From Planctomycetota bacterium (GTDB lineage Bacteria; Planctomycetota; UBA1135; GCA-002686595), in NCBI GenBank assembly GCA_016795325.1, contig JAEUHY010000017.1, positions 124,001-188,000 on the forward strand: a DNA stretch of 64,000 bases, read 5' to 3'. The position numbers and the translations under genes were made by a program. Below are positions 19,555 to 31,560 of the stretch, piece after piece (position 1 is the first letter of the stretch; each line of letters starts with the position of its first letter). The notes under the pieces are model-generated. The model worked only from the letters and a program-made list of their open reading frames with translations, searched no databases and was not told the DNA's origin.

Positions 19555-20345
19555 ACGCGACGGCGACGCCCGACGCGCCGCGCACGATCGAACTGTGCGG
19601 CGTGCCGATCCACGTGGTCACCGAGGCGCAGTGCGTCGAACAAGTGCTCCGTGCGCTCGAGCACGAACGCGGCGGCTGGGTGGTGACGCCCAACCTCGAC
19701 CACCTGCGACGCCTCGCGCGCGAGGAAGAGTTCCGCGAGCTCTGCGCGCGCGCCGACCTGCGTGTCGCCGACGGCATGCCGCTGCTGTGGGCCGCACGCC
19801 TGCAGGGCACGCCGCTGCCCGAGCGTGTCGCGGGCTCGAACCTGATCTGGAGCGTATCGGCGGCCGCCGCAGCGCACGGACGCTCGCTCTACTTGCTGGG
19901 CGGCGACGAGGGCGCCGCGGAAGGCGCAGCGAAAGAACTGACGCGGCGCTACCCAACGTTGCGGATCGCAGGTCTGCACCGCCCACCGCTAGGGTTCGAA
20001 AAGAACGCCGAAGAGATGCAGCGCATCGTCGACGAGCTCGAGCGCACGCGTCCTGACATCGTGCTCGTCGCCCTCGGCTCGCCGAAACAAGAGCGCTTGA
20101 TCGACGCTTTGCGCGGCCGTTTTCCGCACATCTGGTGGCTCGGCATCGGCATCAGCTTCAGCTTCGTGGCCGGCATGGTGAAGCGCGCGCCGCCCTGGTT
20201 GCAGCGCCTGGGCCTGGAGTGGGTGCACCGCCTCGCGCAGGAACCGCGCCGTCTTTTCCGGCGCTACCTCGTCGACGGCCTGCCGTTCGCGGCGCGCTTA
20301 CTCGTTTCGAGCGCCTGGAAGGGCCTCGTGCGTCCTCGTGCGTAG
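19551..20345 (+). CDS. WecG/TagA/CpsF family glycosyltransferase
   Basis: A 264-residue GT26 enzyme. Key motifs are VTPNLDHLRRLAR, LRVADGMPLLWAARL (catalytic Asp region), LYLLGGDEGAAE and LVALGSPKQER; the terminal basic and amphipathic segment (RAPPWLQRLGLEWVHRLAQE) is the family's membrane-binding region. Members add the second sugar, often ManNAc or ManNAcA, to an undecaprenyl-diphosphate-linked acceptor on the cytoplasmic membrane face. This supports a lipid-linked glycan pathway in the locus. The start overlaps the GT2 stop, and a very long hairpin follows 14 bp after its stop. Confidence 0.93.
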   Translation: MNATATPDAPRTIELCGVPIHVVTEAQCVEQVLRALEHERGGWVVTPNLDHLRRLAREEEFRELCARADLRVADGMPLLWAARLQGTPLPERVAGSNLIWSVSAAAAAHGRSLYLLGGDEGAAEGAAKELTRRYPTLRIAGLHRPPLGFEKNAEEMQRIVDELERTRPDIVLVALGSPKQERLIDALRGRFPHIWWLGIGISFSFVAGMVKRAPPWLQRLGLEWVHRLAQEPRRLFRRYLVDGLPFAARLLVSSAWKGLVRPRA

Positions 20346-20359
20346 AAATTCGCCGCGGG

Positions 20360-20458
20360 CGCTGGTTGTACGGTGCCAGAGCAATTTGTCCCACACCGCC
20401 GGAGCGCCCCGCGCTCCGGCGGTGTGGGACAAATTGCTCTGGCACCGTACAACCAGCG
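20360..20458. repeat. Near-perfect 48-bp inverted repeat with 3-nt loop
   Basis: The left arm 20360-20407 and right arm 20411-20458 are exact reverse complements, with a CCC loop. It lies between the WecG-like gene (stop 20345) and the NRPS start (20501). The arms include CAATTTGTCCCAC. It is too long and too symmetrical for a simple intrinsic terminator and lacks a T-run. It resembles a small palindromic mobile element (REP- or MITE-like) and could attenuate or process the transcript upstream of the NRPS. No second copy is visible in the window. Confidence 0.9.
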
Positions 20459-20500
20459 GTTGAAGCACGCCGTTCCGACGGCCCGATAGAAGGTACTCCC

Positions 20501-24898
<4,398 letters not shown>

Positions 24899-24906
24899 GC
24901 GCACCA

Positions 24907-24928
24907 CTCGCGCGCGCTGCGGCGCGAG
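24907..24928. terminator. Hairpin between convergent genes
   Basis: A perfect 7-bp stem (CTCGCGC / GCGCGAG) with an 8-nt loop lies between the NRPS stop and the stop of the convergent membrane-protein gene. It could end transcription from both sides; there is no long T-run. Confidence 0.45.
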
Positions 24929-25408
24929 CTAGTCGACAGCCCACATGCCGCGCTCGGGCCGGTAGAACGGGCCGAAGCCTTCGAAGGGCCACGAGCGCGA
25001 CACGAACGCCTGCGTCACCTGCTCGCCTTCGACCGACTGAGCGAAGCGCCACTCTTCGAGGAGCATCCACGCTTCACCGACTGCGCAGCCGGCGAGGCAG
25101 GCGAGCACGACGGAGCGCAGCTTCCTCCAGGGCGCGTCGAGGAATGGCGGGTCGGCGAAACGCGAGCAGAACGCGAAGCACGCCCAGACGAAGCCGATCG
25201 GAACAAGAGGAATCGGGTAGAGGAACGGCACGAACGAAACGAGCAGCGACGACAGAACCCGCTGCGCGGCGTCCGCTACGTCGAAGCCGACGCTGCAGCT
25301 CAGCGACTTCGCGACCGTGTTGACGCAGTAGCCCAGGAGGAACTGACCGAGCAAGACCGCCGCCCAGAGAGCGCGGCGAGCGATAACGAAGCTCGGTCGA
25401 CGGTCCAT
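24929..25408 (-). CDS. Small membrane protein of unknown function
   Basis: A 159-residue protein that I do not recognise. It has three or four hydrophobic segments, at about residues 11-32 (ALWAAVLLGQFLLGYCV), 50-84 (including FVPFLYPIPLVPIGFVWACF) and 96-118, and a polar C-terminal tail of about 35 residues with two Trp. The amino-acid composition and the ATG at 25408 make it a plausible real gene although no homologue family is recognised. It converges with the NRPS gene and has no partner on its strand. Confidence 0.6.
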   Translation of the reverse strand: MDRRPSFVIARRALWAAVLLGQFLLGYCVNTVAKSLSCSVGFDVADAAQRVLSSLLVSFVPFLYPIPLVPIGFVWACFAFCSRFADPPFLDAPWRKLRSVVLACLAGCAVGEAWMLLEEWRFAQSVEGEQVTQAFVSRSWPFEGFGPFYRPERGMWAVD

Positions 25409-25976
25409 GTCGAAGTCCTGCGAACGGTTCGAGCGCCAACTGCACGGCCGCGAATCGGTCCTCGAGACGCGCTGCGGCTGCGTGCGCGTACGGCTCGCGC
25501 GCGGAGTTTCAGGCTCAACGCGGCCCCCGCGACTGTCAAGGGCGGTGGCAGTCGGACGCGTCCGCGCGTCTGTCGCCGCCGGGCCGCTTCGCGGCTGCGG
25601 TCGATCGAGGCTCCGCGGCGGGTCAGGGGAACGGGAAAACGCCGCGCGCTTCCCAGCTCATGCCGTTCTCCGCGCAGCCGAGGTTCCGATGGAACGCGAT
25701 CCGGGGCCGGGTGTGAACTGCACGGAGGAGACGTGCGAGACGCGCTTGGTCCTCGTGAGTTCGCAGTCCCGCTCCGCGACGGACTTGCCTGCCGCGGCTT
25801 CGACCACCGGACCATGTCCGAGTACCGCGCCGGAGGCCGAGGTCGCGAGGCCTACGCGGTAGGCGCAGCTTCTCGCGGCTAGGGTGCGTCGCCGCTCCGC
25901 TCGCACCGCGCACCGAGCCCTGACGCTTCGGCGGCTGTCAAAACGCTGCCTCGCGGGCGCGCCGAGGCGGGGTTGC
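25409..25976. other. Intergenic stretch without recognisable gene
   Basis: About 570 bp between the small membrane protein and the tRNA. Open frames exist in several registers but read as arginine-rich compositional noise with no conserved motif. I see no repeat or RNA here. Confidence 0.5.
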
Positions 25977-26052
25977 TGGTGGGCCGCACTGGATTTGAAC
26001 CAGTAACTTCCACGCTGTGAACATGGCACTCTGCCGATTGAGTTAGCGGCCC
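25977..26052 (-). tRNA. tRNA-Val (anticodon CAC)
   Basis: On the minus strand the acceptor GGGCCGC pairs with GCGGCCC, the D-arm is ACTC/GAGT, the anticodon stem CCATG/CGTGG closes a TTCACAG loop (anticodon CAC) and the T-arm ACTGG/CCAGT carries TTCAAAT. The discriminator is A and CCA is encoded. It decodes GUG and lies upstream of typA on the opposite strand. Confidence 0.95.
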
Positions 26053-26215
26053 AGCGGGGCGGGGAAGATAGCGGGCGTCGGAGGGGCGCGCAAGGGCGTC
26101 CGGGGGCAGAAGCGGCCGCCGAGGTGGAGGGCTTGACGAGGCGCCGCTACACTCTTCCGCTCGATTTTGCGCGGGAAGAGCCCGCTGGACCCCTCTCCCG
26201 AGCACGAAAACCGTC

Positions 26216-28060
26216 ATGGCCCGAGAAAAGCAGGCGATCAAAAACCTCGCCATCATCGCACACGTCGACCACGGCAAGACCACGCTGGTGGACGCGATGT
26301 TCAAGTTCGCAGGCACGTTCCGCGCCAACCAGAAGGTGGACGTGTGCGTGATGGACTCCGACGCGCAGGAGCGTGAGCGCGGCATCACGATCCTCGCCAA
26401 GAACACGTCGATCCAATACGGCGACACGCGCATCAACGTGGTCGACACGCCCGGGCACGCCGACTTCGGCGGGCAGGTCGAGCGCACGCTGAACATGGCG
26501 GACGCCGCGCTGCTGCTGGTCGACTCGCACGAAGGCCCGATGCCGCAGACGCGCTTCGTGCTGCGCAAGGCCTTCGAGCGCGGGCTCAAGGTGCTGGTGA
26601 TGATCAACAAGATCGACCGGCCCGACCAGCGCGCGCACGAAGTGCTCAACGAGATCTTCGACCTGTTCATCGAACTGGGCGCGCACGACGAACAGCTCGA
26701 ATTCCCGGCCGTTTACGGCTCGGGTCGCTCGGGCTTCGCGGTGCACAAGTTCGAGGACGCCGCAGCGGACGGTCCCAAGGACATGAAGCCGCTGTTCGAC
26801 ATGATCCTCGCGCACGTGCCGGGACCGCCGCAGGAAGACGACGCGCCGCTGCAGTTCCAGTGCGCGACGATCGACCACGACGACTACATGGGCCGCATCG
26901 GCATCGGCCGCGTGCGCCGCGGCACGATCCGCGCCGGCCAGCGCCTCGCGCTGTGCCACCCCGACCGCGAGGGTGCGACGCTCTGCGCGGTGAAGCAACT
27001 GCTGCGCTTCGAGGGCCTCACGCGCGTGCAGACCGACGCGGTCTACGCGGGCGACATCGCCATCGTGGGCGGCATCGAGGAGTTCACCATCGGCGACACG
27101 TTGTGCCCGCCCGACGCGCAGGAGCCGTTGCCGGCGATCAAGCTCGAAGAGCCCACGATCGCGATGACGTTCGGCGTCAACACCTCGCCTTTCGCGGGCC
27201 AGGAGGGCAAGTTCGTCACCAGCCGCCAGATCTGGGCGCGCCTGGAAGCCGCGGCGATGCGCGACGTCGCGCTGCAGATCGCCCCCACCGCTTCGGCCGA
27301 CACGTTCGAGGTGAAGGGCCGCGGCGTGATGCACTTGGGCGTGCTCGCCGAGAACATGCGCCGCGAGGGCTACGAGTTCGCCGTCGGCAAGCCGCGCGTG
27401 ATCTTGAAGGAGATCGACGGACAACGCTGCGAGCCGATGGAACGCACGGTGGTCGAAGTCCCGAGCGAATCGGCGGGCAAGATCATCGAGTACCTCGGCC
27501 GCCGCCGCGGCGAGATGCTGCACATGGAGCCCTTCGGCGCGTCGGTGCGCCTGGAGTTCCTGGTGCCCTCGCGCGGCCTGATCGGTGCGCGCACGGCGAT
27601 GATGACGCTCTCGCGCGGCGAAGCGATCCTCAGCCACGTGTTCGAATCGTGGCGCCCCGACCAGGGCAACATCCCGCGCCGCACCAACGGCGTGTTGATC
27701 GCCGACCGCGCCGGAACCGGTGTTCCGTACGGCATGTTCAATCTGCTCGACCGCGGCGAGTTCTTCGTCGCGCCGGGCACTGCGGTCTACGAGGGCATGA
27801 TCGTCGGGCAGAACAACAAGGACTCGGATCTCGAGCTGAACATCTGCCGCGAGAAGAAGCTCACGAACATCCGTTCCGCCGGCGCCGACGAGAACGTGTC
27901 GCTGCCGCCGCCGCGCGTGATGTCGCTCGAGGAATCCCTCGAGTACATCGAAGACGACGAGCTGTGCGAGATCACGCCCAAGAACCTGCGCCTGCGCAAG
28001 CGCATCCTGACCGAGGTCGAGCGCAAGCGCGCCGGCCGCTCCGCCAAGGCGGGCGTCTGA
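26216..28060 (+). CDS. typA: Ribosome-associated GTPase TypA/BipA
   Basis: A 614-residue translational GTPase of full family length. G motifs: AHVDHGKTTL (P loop, about residue 14-23), RGITI, DTPGHADFGGQV and NKID; then EF-Tu-like domain II, an EF-G-like domain III/V and the TypA-specific C-terminal domain ending in basic residues. TypA binds the 70S ribosome and is needed for ribosome assembly at low temperature and under stress. ATG 26216 is immediately followed by the conserved basic N-terminus; no clear Shine-Dalgarno is visible. Monocistronic, with a strong hairpin after the stop. Confidence 0.97.
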   Translation: MAREKQAIKNLAIIAHVDHGKTTLVDAMFKFAGTFRANQKVDVCVMDSDAQERERGITILAKNTSIQYGDTRINVVDTPGHADFGGQVERTLNMADAALLLVDSHEGPMPQTRFVLRKAFERGLKVLVMINKIDRPDQRAHEVLNEIFDLFIELGAHDEQLEFPAVYGSGRSGFAVHKFEDAAADGPKDMKPLFDMILAHVPGPPQEDDAPLQFQCATIDHDDYMGRIGIGRVRRGTIRAGQRLALCHPDREGATLCAVKQLLRFEGLTRVQTDAVYAGDIAIVGGIEEFTIGDTLCPPDAQEPLPAIKLEEPTIAMTFGVNTSPFAGQEGKFVTSRQIWARLEAAAMRDVALQIAPTASADTFEVKGRGVMHLGVLAENMRREGYEFAVGKPRVILKEIDGQRCEPMERTVVEVPSESAGKIIEYLGRRRGEMLHMEPFGASVRLEFLVPSRGLIGARTAMMTLSRGEAILSHVFESWRPDQGNIPRRTNGVLIADRAGTGVPYGMFNLLDRGEFFVAPGTAVYEGMIVGQNNKDSDLELNICREKKLTNIRSAGADENVSLPPPRVMSLEESLEYIEDDELCEITPKNLRLRKRILTEVERKRAGRSAKAGV

Positions 28061-28067
28061 CGCATGC

Positions 28068-28106
28068 GAGGCCGCGCGCGCGGGTGTTCCCCGTGCGCGC
28101 GGCCTC
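28068..28106 (+). terminator. GC-rich terminator hairpin after typA
   Basis: A stem of about 17 bp (GAGGCCGCGCGCGCGGG paired with a nearly exact complement, one G-T pair) begins 7 bases after the typA stop and is followed by GGCAGTTTC. Consistent with a terminator despite a weak T-tract. Confidence 0.7.
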
Positions 28107-28200
28107 GGCAGTTTCGAACAGCACTCGAACGCTGCGGCGCCTGTGAACCGCCTTCGTTCGAATTGCGAACGCCCGTGAGCTCGGTAACGTCGGACCCACG

Positions 28201-29892
28201 ATGATCGAGTCTCCTCGCTCCGCGTTGCTGTCCCTTTCCGTTCTGGTGCTCTTCGCCGCGTTCGCATGCCAGAGCGATCCGGCGCCCAAGCCGGCGACGG
28301 CCTCGATTTCGAGCGACGCCAACGCGCCGGCGACGTCGAGCCCTCCCGCTGCGAGCGGATCGGACAGCGCGCACGGTGCGCTCACGCCGTTCCTGACCTC
28401 GGACCGCTGCGCACTGTGCCACAGCACGGCTGCGACGGCCTTGGCGCTGCGCTCGGCGACCGGCGACGACGTTTCGCCCTTCGAGACCTGGAGCGCGACG
28501 CCGATGGCGAACGCGTTCCGCGATCCGTACTGGCGCGCGCAAATGGCGCACGAGGTCGAGCTCGCGCCGCAGCAGCAGGCGCAGATCGAGGGCGAGTGCC
28601 TGACCTGCCACGCGCCGATGCAGCACCACACCGCGCGCCTGAGCGGCGGCCCGGCGCCGACGCTCGCGGGCGCGCTCGCCGATCCGCTCGCGCGCGACGG
28701 CGTGTCGTGCACCGTGTGCCACCGCACGCAGCCCGACGGCCTGGGCGAGCCGACGAGCTTCAACGGCGCGTTGCCGATCGCCGGCGAGGGCGTGATCTTC
28801 GGTCCCTACAAGGAGCCCGCGACCGGCCCGATGCGCATGCACACGGGCTTCACGCCGACGCACGGCGCGCACGTGCAGAGCTCGGCGCTGTGCGGCTCGT
28901 GCCACACGCTCTACACGCACTCGCGCGGCGGCGCGCCGTTCCTCGAGCAGGGGCCGTACCTCGAGTGGCGCAACAGCGTGTACTCCGACGAACAGGGCGC
29001 GACCAGCCGCTCCAAGAGCTGCCAGGAGTGCCACATGCCCGACGTCGGCTCGATGAAGATCGCGCGCAACCCGCGCGGCATCGACATGAACATCGCGGTG
29101 CGGCCCGACGTGCGCGCGCACACCTTCGTGGGCGGCAACGTGCTGCTCATCGAAATGCTGCGCGACCACGCGCAGGAACTGGGCGTCAGTGCGTCGAAGT
29201 CGGCGCTCGAGCGCGTGCTCAGCGCGACGCGCACGCAGCTCGCGCACTCGACGGCGCGTGTCGCCGTGCGCAATGGCCGGCGCAGCGCCGGCGTGCTCGA
29301 GTTCGAACTCGCGCTCGAGAACCTCGTCGGCCACAAGTTTCCCAGCGGCTATCCGGCGCGGCGCGCGTGGCTGCGCGTCAACGTGCGCTCGGGCGGCGCG
29401 ACGATCTTCGAGTCGGGCGGCTACGACAAACGCGGCCGGCTGACGGGCGTCGCCGACGAGCTCGCGCTGCCGCACTACGACTTGATCGAGCGCGCGGACC
29501 AAGTGCAGGTGTACGAAATGGTCGCGGCCGACGAGAACGGACGTGCGACCACGCAGCTCAGCGCGATGGAGCGCGCGCTCAAGGACAACCGGCTCCTTCC
29601 GCGCGGTTGGAAGCCTGACGGTCCGCACGCGAGCGAAACCGCGCCCGTCGGCGTCAGCGACGACGACTTCACGGGCGGCGCCGACACGGTCACCTACCGC
29701 GTGCCGTTGCCGGAGAATACTGGCGACGTGATCGTGACGGCGTGGCTGCTCTACCAGCCGATCCCGCCGCACTGGGTCGAGCCGCTGCGCAGCTCGAAGA
29801 CTCCCGAAGCCGAGGCGTTCCTGCGGATGTACGACGCCGCGAACACCGAGCCCGAGTTGGCGGCGCTCACGATCGAAGTGTTCGAGCCCTGA
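28201..29892 (+). CDS. Pentahaem c-type cytochrome lipoprotein
   Basis: A 563-residue exported protein. A lipobox (LFAAFAC, Cys23) ends a typical signal peptide, followed by a Ser/Ala/Pro linker. Five CxxCH motifs appear at about residues 70 (CALCH), 133 (CLTCH), 170 (CTVCH), 231 (CGSCH) and 274 (CQECH). The spacing resembles the cytochrome c554/multihaem family found in planctomycetes. The C-terminal half (about 300-563) has no haem motif and looks like a beta-rich domain. It should be tethered to the cytoplasmic membrane facing the periplasm and act in electron transfer; no redox partner is encoded nearby. Confidence 0.85.
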   Translation: MIESPRSALLSLSVLVLFAAFACQSDPAPKPATASISSDANAPATSSPPAASGSDSAHGALTPFLTSDRCALCHSTAATALALRSATGDDVSPFETWSATPMANAFRDPYWRAQMAHEVELAPQQQAQIEGECLTCHAPMQHHTARLSGGPAPTLAGALADPLARDGVSCTVCHRTQPDGLGEPTSFNGALPIAGEGVIFGPYKEPATGPMRMHTGFTPTHGAHVQSSALCGSCHTLYTHSRGGAPFLEQGPYLEWRNSVYSDEQGATSRSKSCQECHMPDVGSMKIARNPRGIDMNIAVRPDVRAHTFVGGNVLLIEMLRDHAQELGVSASKSALERVLSATRTQLAHSTARVAVRNGRRSAGVLEFELALENLVGHKFPSGYPARRAWLRVNVRSGGATIFESGGYDKRGRLTGVADELALPHYDLIERADQVQVYEMVAADENGRATTQLSAMERALKDNRLLPRGWKPDGPHASETAPVGVSDDDFTGGADTVTYRVPLPENTGDVIVTAWLLYQPIPPHWVEPLRSSKTPEAEAFLRMYDAANTEPELAALTIEVFEP

Positions 29893-29939
29893 AGACCAGA
29901 CCTGAAACCAAGCTCGGCGCCGCGGCGACGTTGGAGCGC

Positions 29940-29965
29940 CCCCCACGCGCTTCGTAACGTGGGGG
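29940..29965 (+). promoter_or_regulatory. Hairpin abutting a start codon
   Basis: CCCCCACG (29940-29947) and CGTGGGGG (29958-29965) form an 8-bp stem whose right arm ends one base before the GTG start at 29967. It covers the region where a ribosome binding site should be, so it could lower translation, or it may serve as a terminator for the cytochrome gene. Confidence 0.4.
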
Positions 29966-29966
29966 C

Positions 29967-31238
29967 GTGTCGACACAAAAGCGTCTGCGCGTCCTGCTCC
30001 TCGCCGAGGCGGCGAACCCCGAGTGGGTCAGCGTGCCCCTCGTCGGCTGGAGCCACGCGCACGCGCTCGCGCGCCTGGTCGACGCGCACCTGGTGACGCA
30101 GGTCCGCAACCGCGAAGCGATCCTCCGCGCCGGACTCGTCGAGGGCCGCGACTTCACGGCGATCGACTCGGAGTCGGTCTCGCGCCCGCTGTGGAAGGCC
30201 GCGAACCTGCTGCGCGGCGGTTCGGGCAAGGGTTGGACCATGGTCACCGCCGTCGAGACCATCTCGTACTACGCCTACGAGCGCCTCGCGTGGAAGCTCT
30301 TCGGCGAGCGCATCCGCGCGCACGAGTTCGATCTCGTGCACCGCATCACGCCGCTCAGCCCCACGACGCCGAGCCTCATCGCGCGCAAGTGCGCGCGCGC
30401 CGGCGTGCCGTTCGTGCTCGGACCGCTCAACGGCGGCGTGCCCTGGCCGCGCGCGTTCGACTCCGCGCGACGACAGGAGCGCGAGTGGCTCAGCTACGTG
30501 CGCGACGCCTACAAGCTGCTGCCCGGCTTCAGTTCGACGCGCGAACACGCCGCCGCGATCCTCGTCGGCTCGAAGGACACGCTGGAGCAGGTTCCCGCGC
30601 GTTTCCGCGCGAAATGCCGCTACGTGCCGGAGAACGCGATCGATCCGGCGCGCTTCCACGTGCGGCGCACGCGCCGCGCACAGCGGCCGCTGCGCTGCGT
30701 GTTCGTCGGACGCTTCGTGCCGTACAAGGGCGCGGACATGCTGCTCGAAGCCGCGGCGCCGCTGCTGCGCGACGGCGCATTGAAGCTCGAGTTGATCGGC
30801 GACGGCCCGCAGCGGCCGCTGCTGGAGAGCATCGTCGAGCGTGAGCAACTCGCCGGCAGCGTGACCTTCGCCGGCTGGGTCGAACACGCGCGTGTGCAGC
30901 ACCACCTCGCCGACTCCGATCTGTTCGTGCTGCCCTCGATTCGCGAGTTCGGCGGCGGCGTCGTGCTCGAGGCGCTCGCCGTCGGTCTGCCGGCCGCGGT
31001 GGTCGCGTACGGCGGGCCGGCGGAACTCGTCACCGACGACACGGGCTTCTTGATCGAGCTCGGCCCGCGCGCGGAGATCGTCGCGCGACTGCGCGCTTTG
31101 CTCGAGCGTGTGAGCGCCGACCCGCAACTCATCGAAGCGCGCGTCGAGCCGGCGCTCGCACGCGTGGCCGAGCGCTTCACCTGGGACGCCAAGGCGCGCG
31201 AGGTCGTCGGAATCTACCGCGAGATCCTCGCGCGCTGA
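29967..31238 (+). CDS. Glycosyltransferase family 4
   Basis: A 423-residue GT-B enzyme beginning RVLLLAEAANPEWVSVPLVG. The acceptor half includes FDLVHRITPLSPTTPS and FVLGPLNGGVPWP. The donor half has FVGRFVPYKGADMLLEAA, LIGDGPQRPLLE and SIREFGGGVVLEALAVGLP with the conserved Glu pair. GTG 29967 starts two residues before a conserved basic N-terminus. It stands alone on the plus strand; its stop is the first base of a tandem repeat. The distance from the main polysaccharide locus makes its pathway uncertain. Confidence 0.88.
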   Translation: MSTQKRLRVLLLAEAANPEWVSVPLVGWSHAHALARLVDAHLVTQVRNREAILRAGLVEGRDFTAIDSESVSRPLWKAANLLRGGSGKGWTMVTAVETISYYAYERLAWKLFGERIRAHEFDLVHRITPLSPTTPSLIARKCARAGVPFVLGPLNGGVPWPRAFDSARRQEREWLSYVRDAYKLLPGFSSTREHAAAILVGSKDTLEQVPARFRAKCRYVPENAIDPARFHVRRTRRAQRPLRCVFVGRFVPYKGADMLLEAAAPLLRDGALKLELIGDGPQRPLLESIVEREQLAGSVTFAGWVEHARVQHHLADSDLFVLPSIREFGGGVVLEALAVGLPAAVVAYGGPAELVTDDTGFLIELGPRAEIVARLRALLERVSADPQLIEARVEPALARVAERFTWDAKAREVVGIYREILAR

Positions 31239-31559
31239 CTAGTGGGGTGAGTCAAGAGTCCGCCGCAGATGTCAGGTGATTCGGCGCTTCCCGCAAGGCG
31301 CGAGGATTCCAGGCGACCTGAATGGGTCGCCGAACCGGAGCAACGCCGCGGGGGGCGGCGAGGCGCCTGAGATATGCGGCGAAATCTTGGCTCAACCCAC
31401 TAGTGGGGTGAGTCAAGAGTCCGCCGCAGATGTCAGGTGATTCGGCGCTCCCCGCAAGGCGCGAGGATTTCAGGCGACCTGATTGGGTCGCCGAACCGGA
31501 GCAACGCCGCGAGGGGCGGCGAGGCCAGCGAGATCTTCAACGAAATTCGGAAACAGGGC
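31238..31559. repeat. Two tandem 161-bp repeats filling an intergenic gap
   Basis: Unit 1 (31238-31398) and unit 2 (31399-31559) each begin ACTAGTGGGGTGAG; a third ACTAG begins at 31560. Identity is high, with a few substitutions and a more divergent last 35 bp. Each unit contains a hairpin GGCGACC...GGGTCGCC and a second CGCCGC...GGCGGCG. The pair spans exactly from the stop of the GT4 gene to the stop of the NYN gene. They look like a REP/MITE-type mobile repeat also serving as a bidirectional terminator. Confidence 0.93.
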
Positions 31560-31560
31560 A

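Noticed and set aside
26131..26151. TTGACG and TACACT upstream of typA as a sigma-70 promoter
   Set aside because: Only 9 bp separate the hexamers instead of about 17.
31238..31559. CRISPR array
   Set aside because: The repeats are 161 bp, directly adjoining with no spacers, and no cas gene is present.
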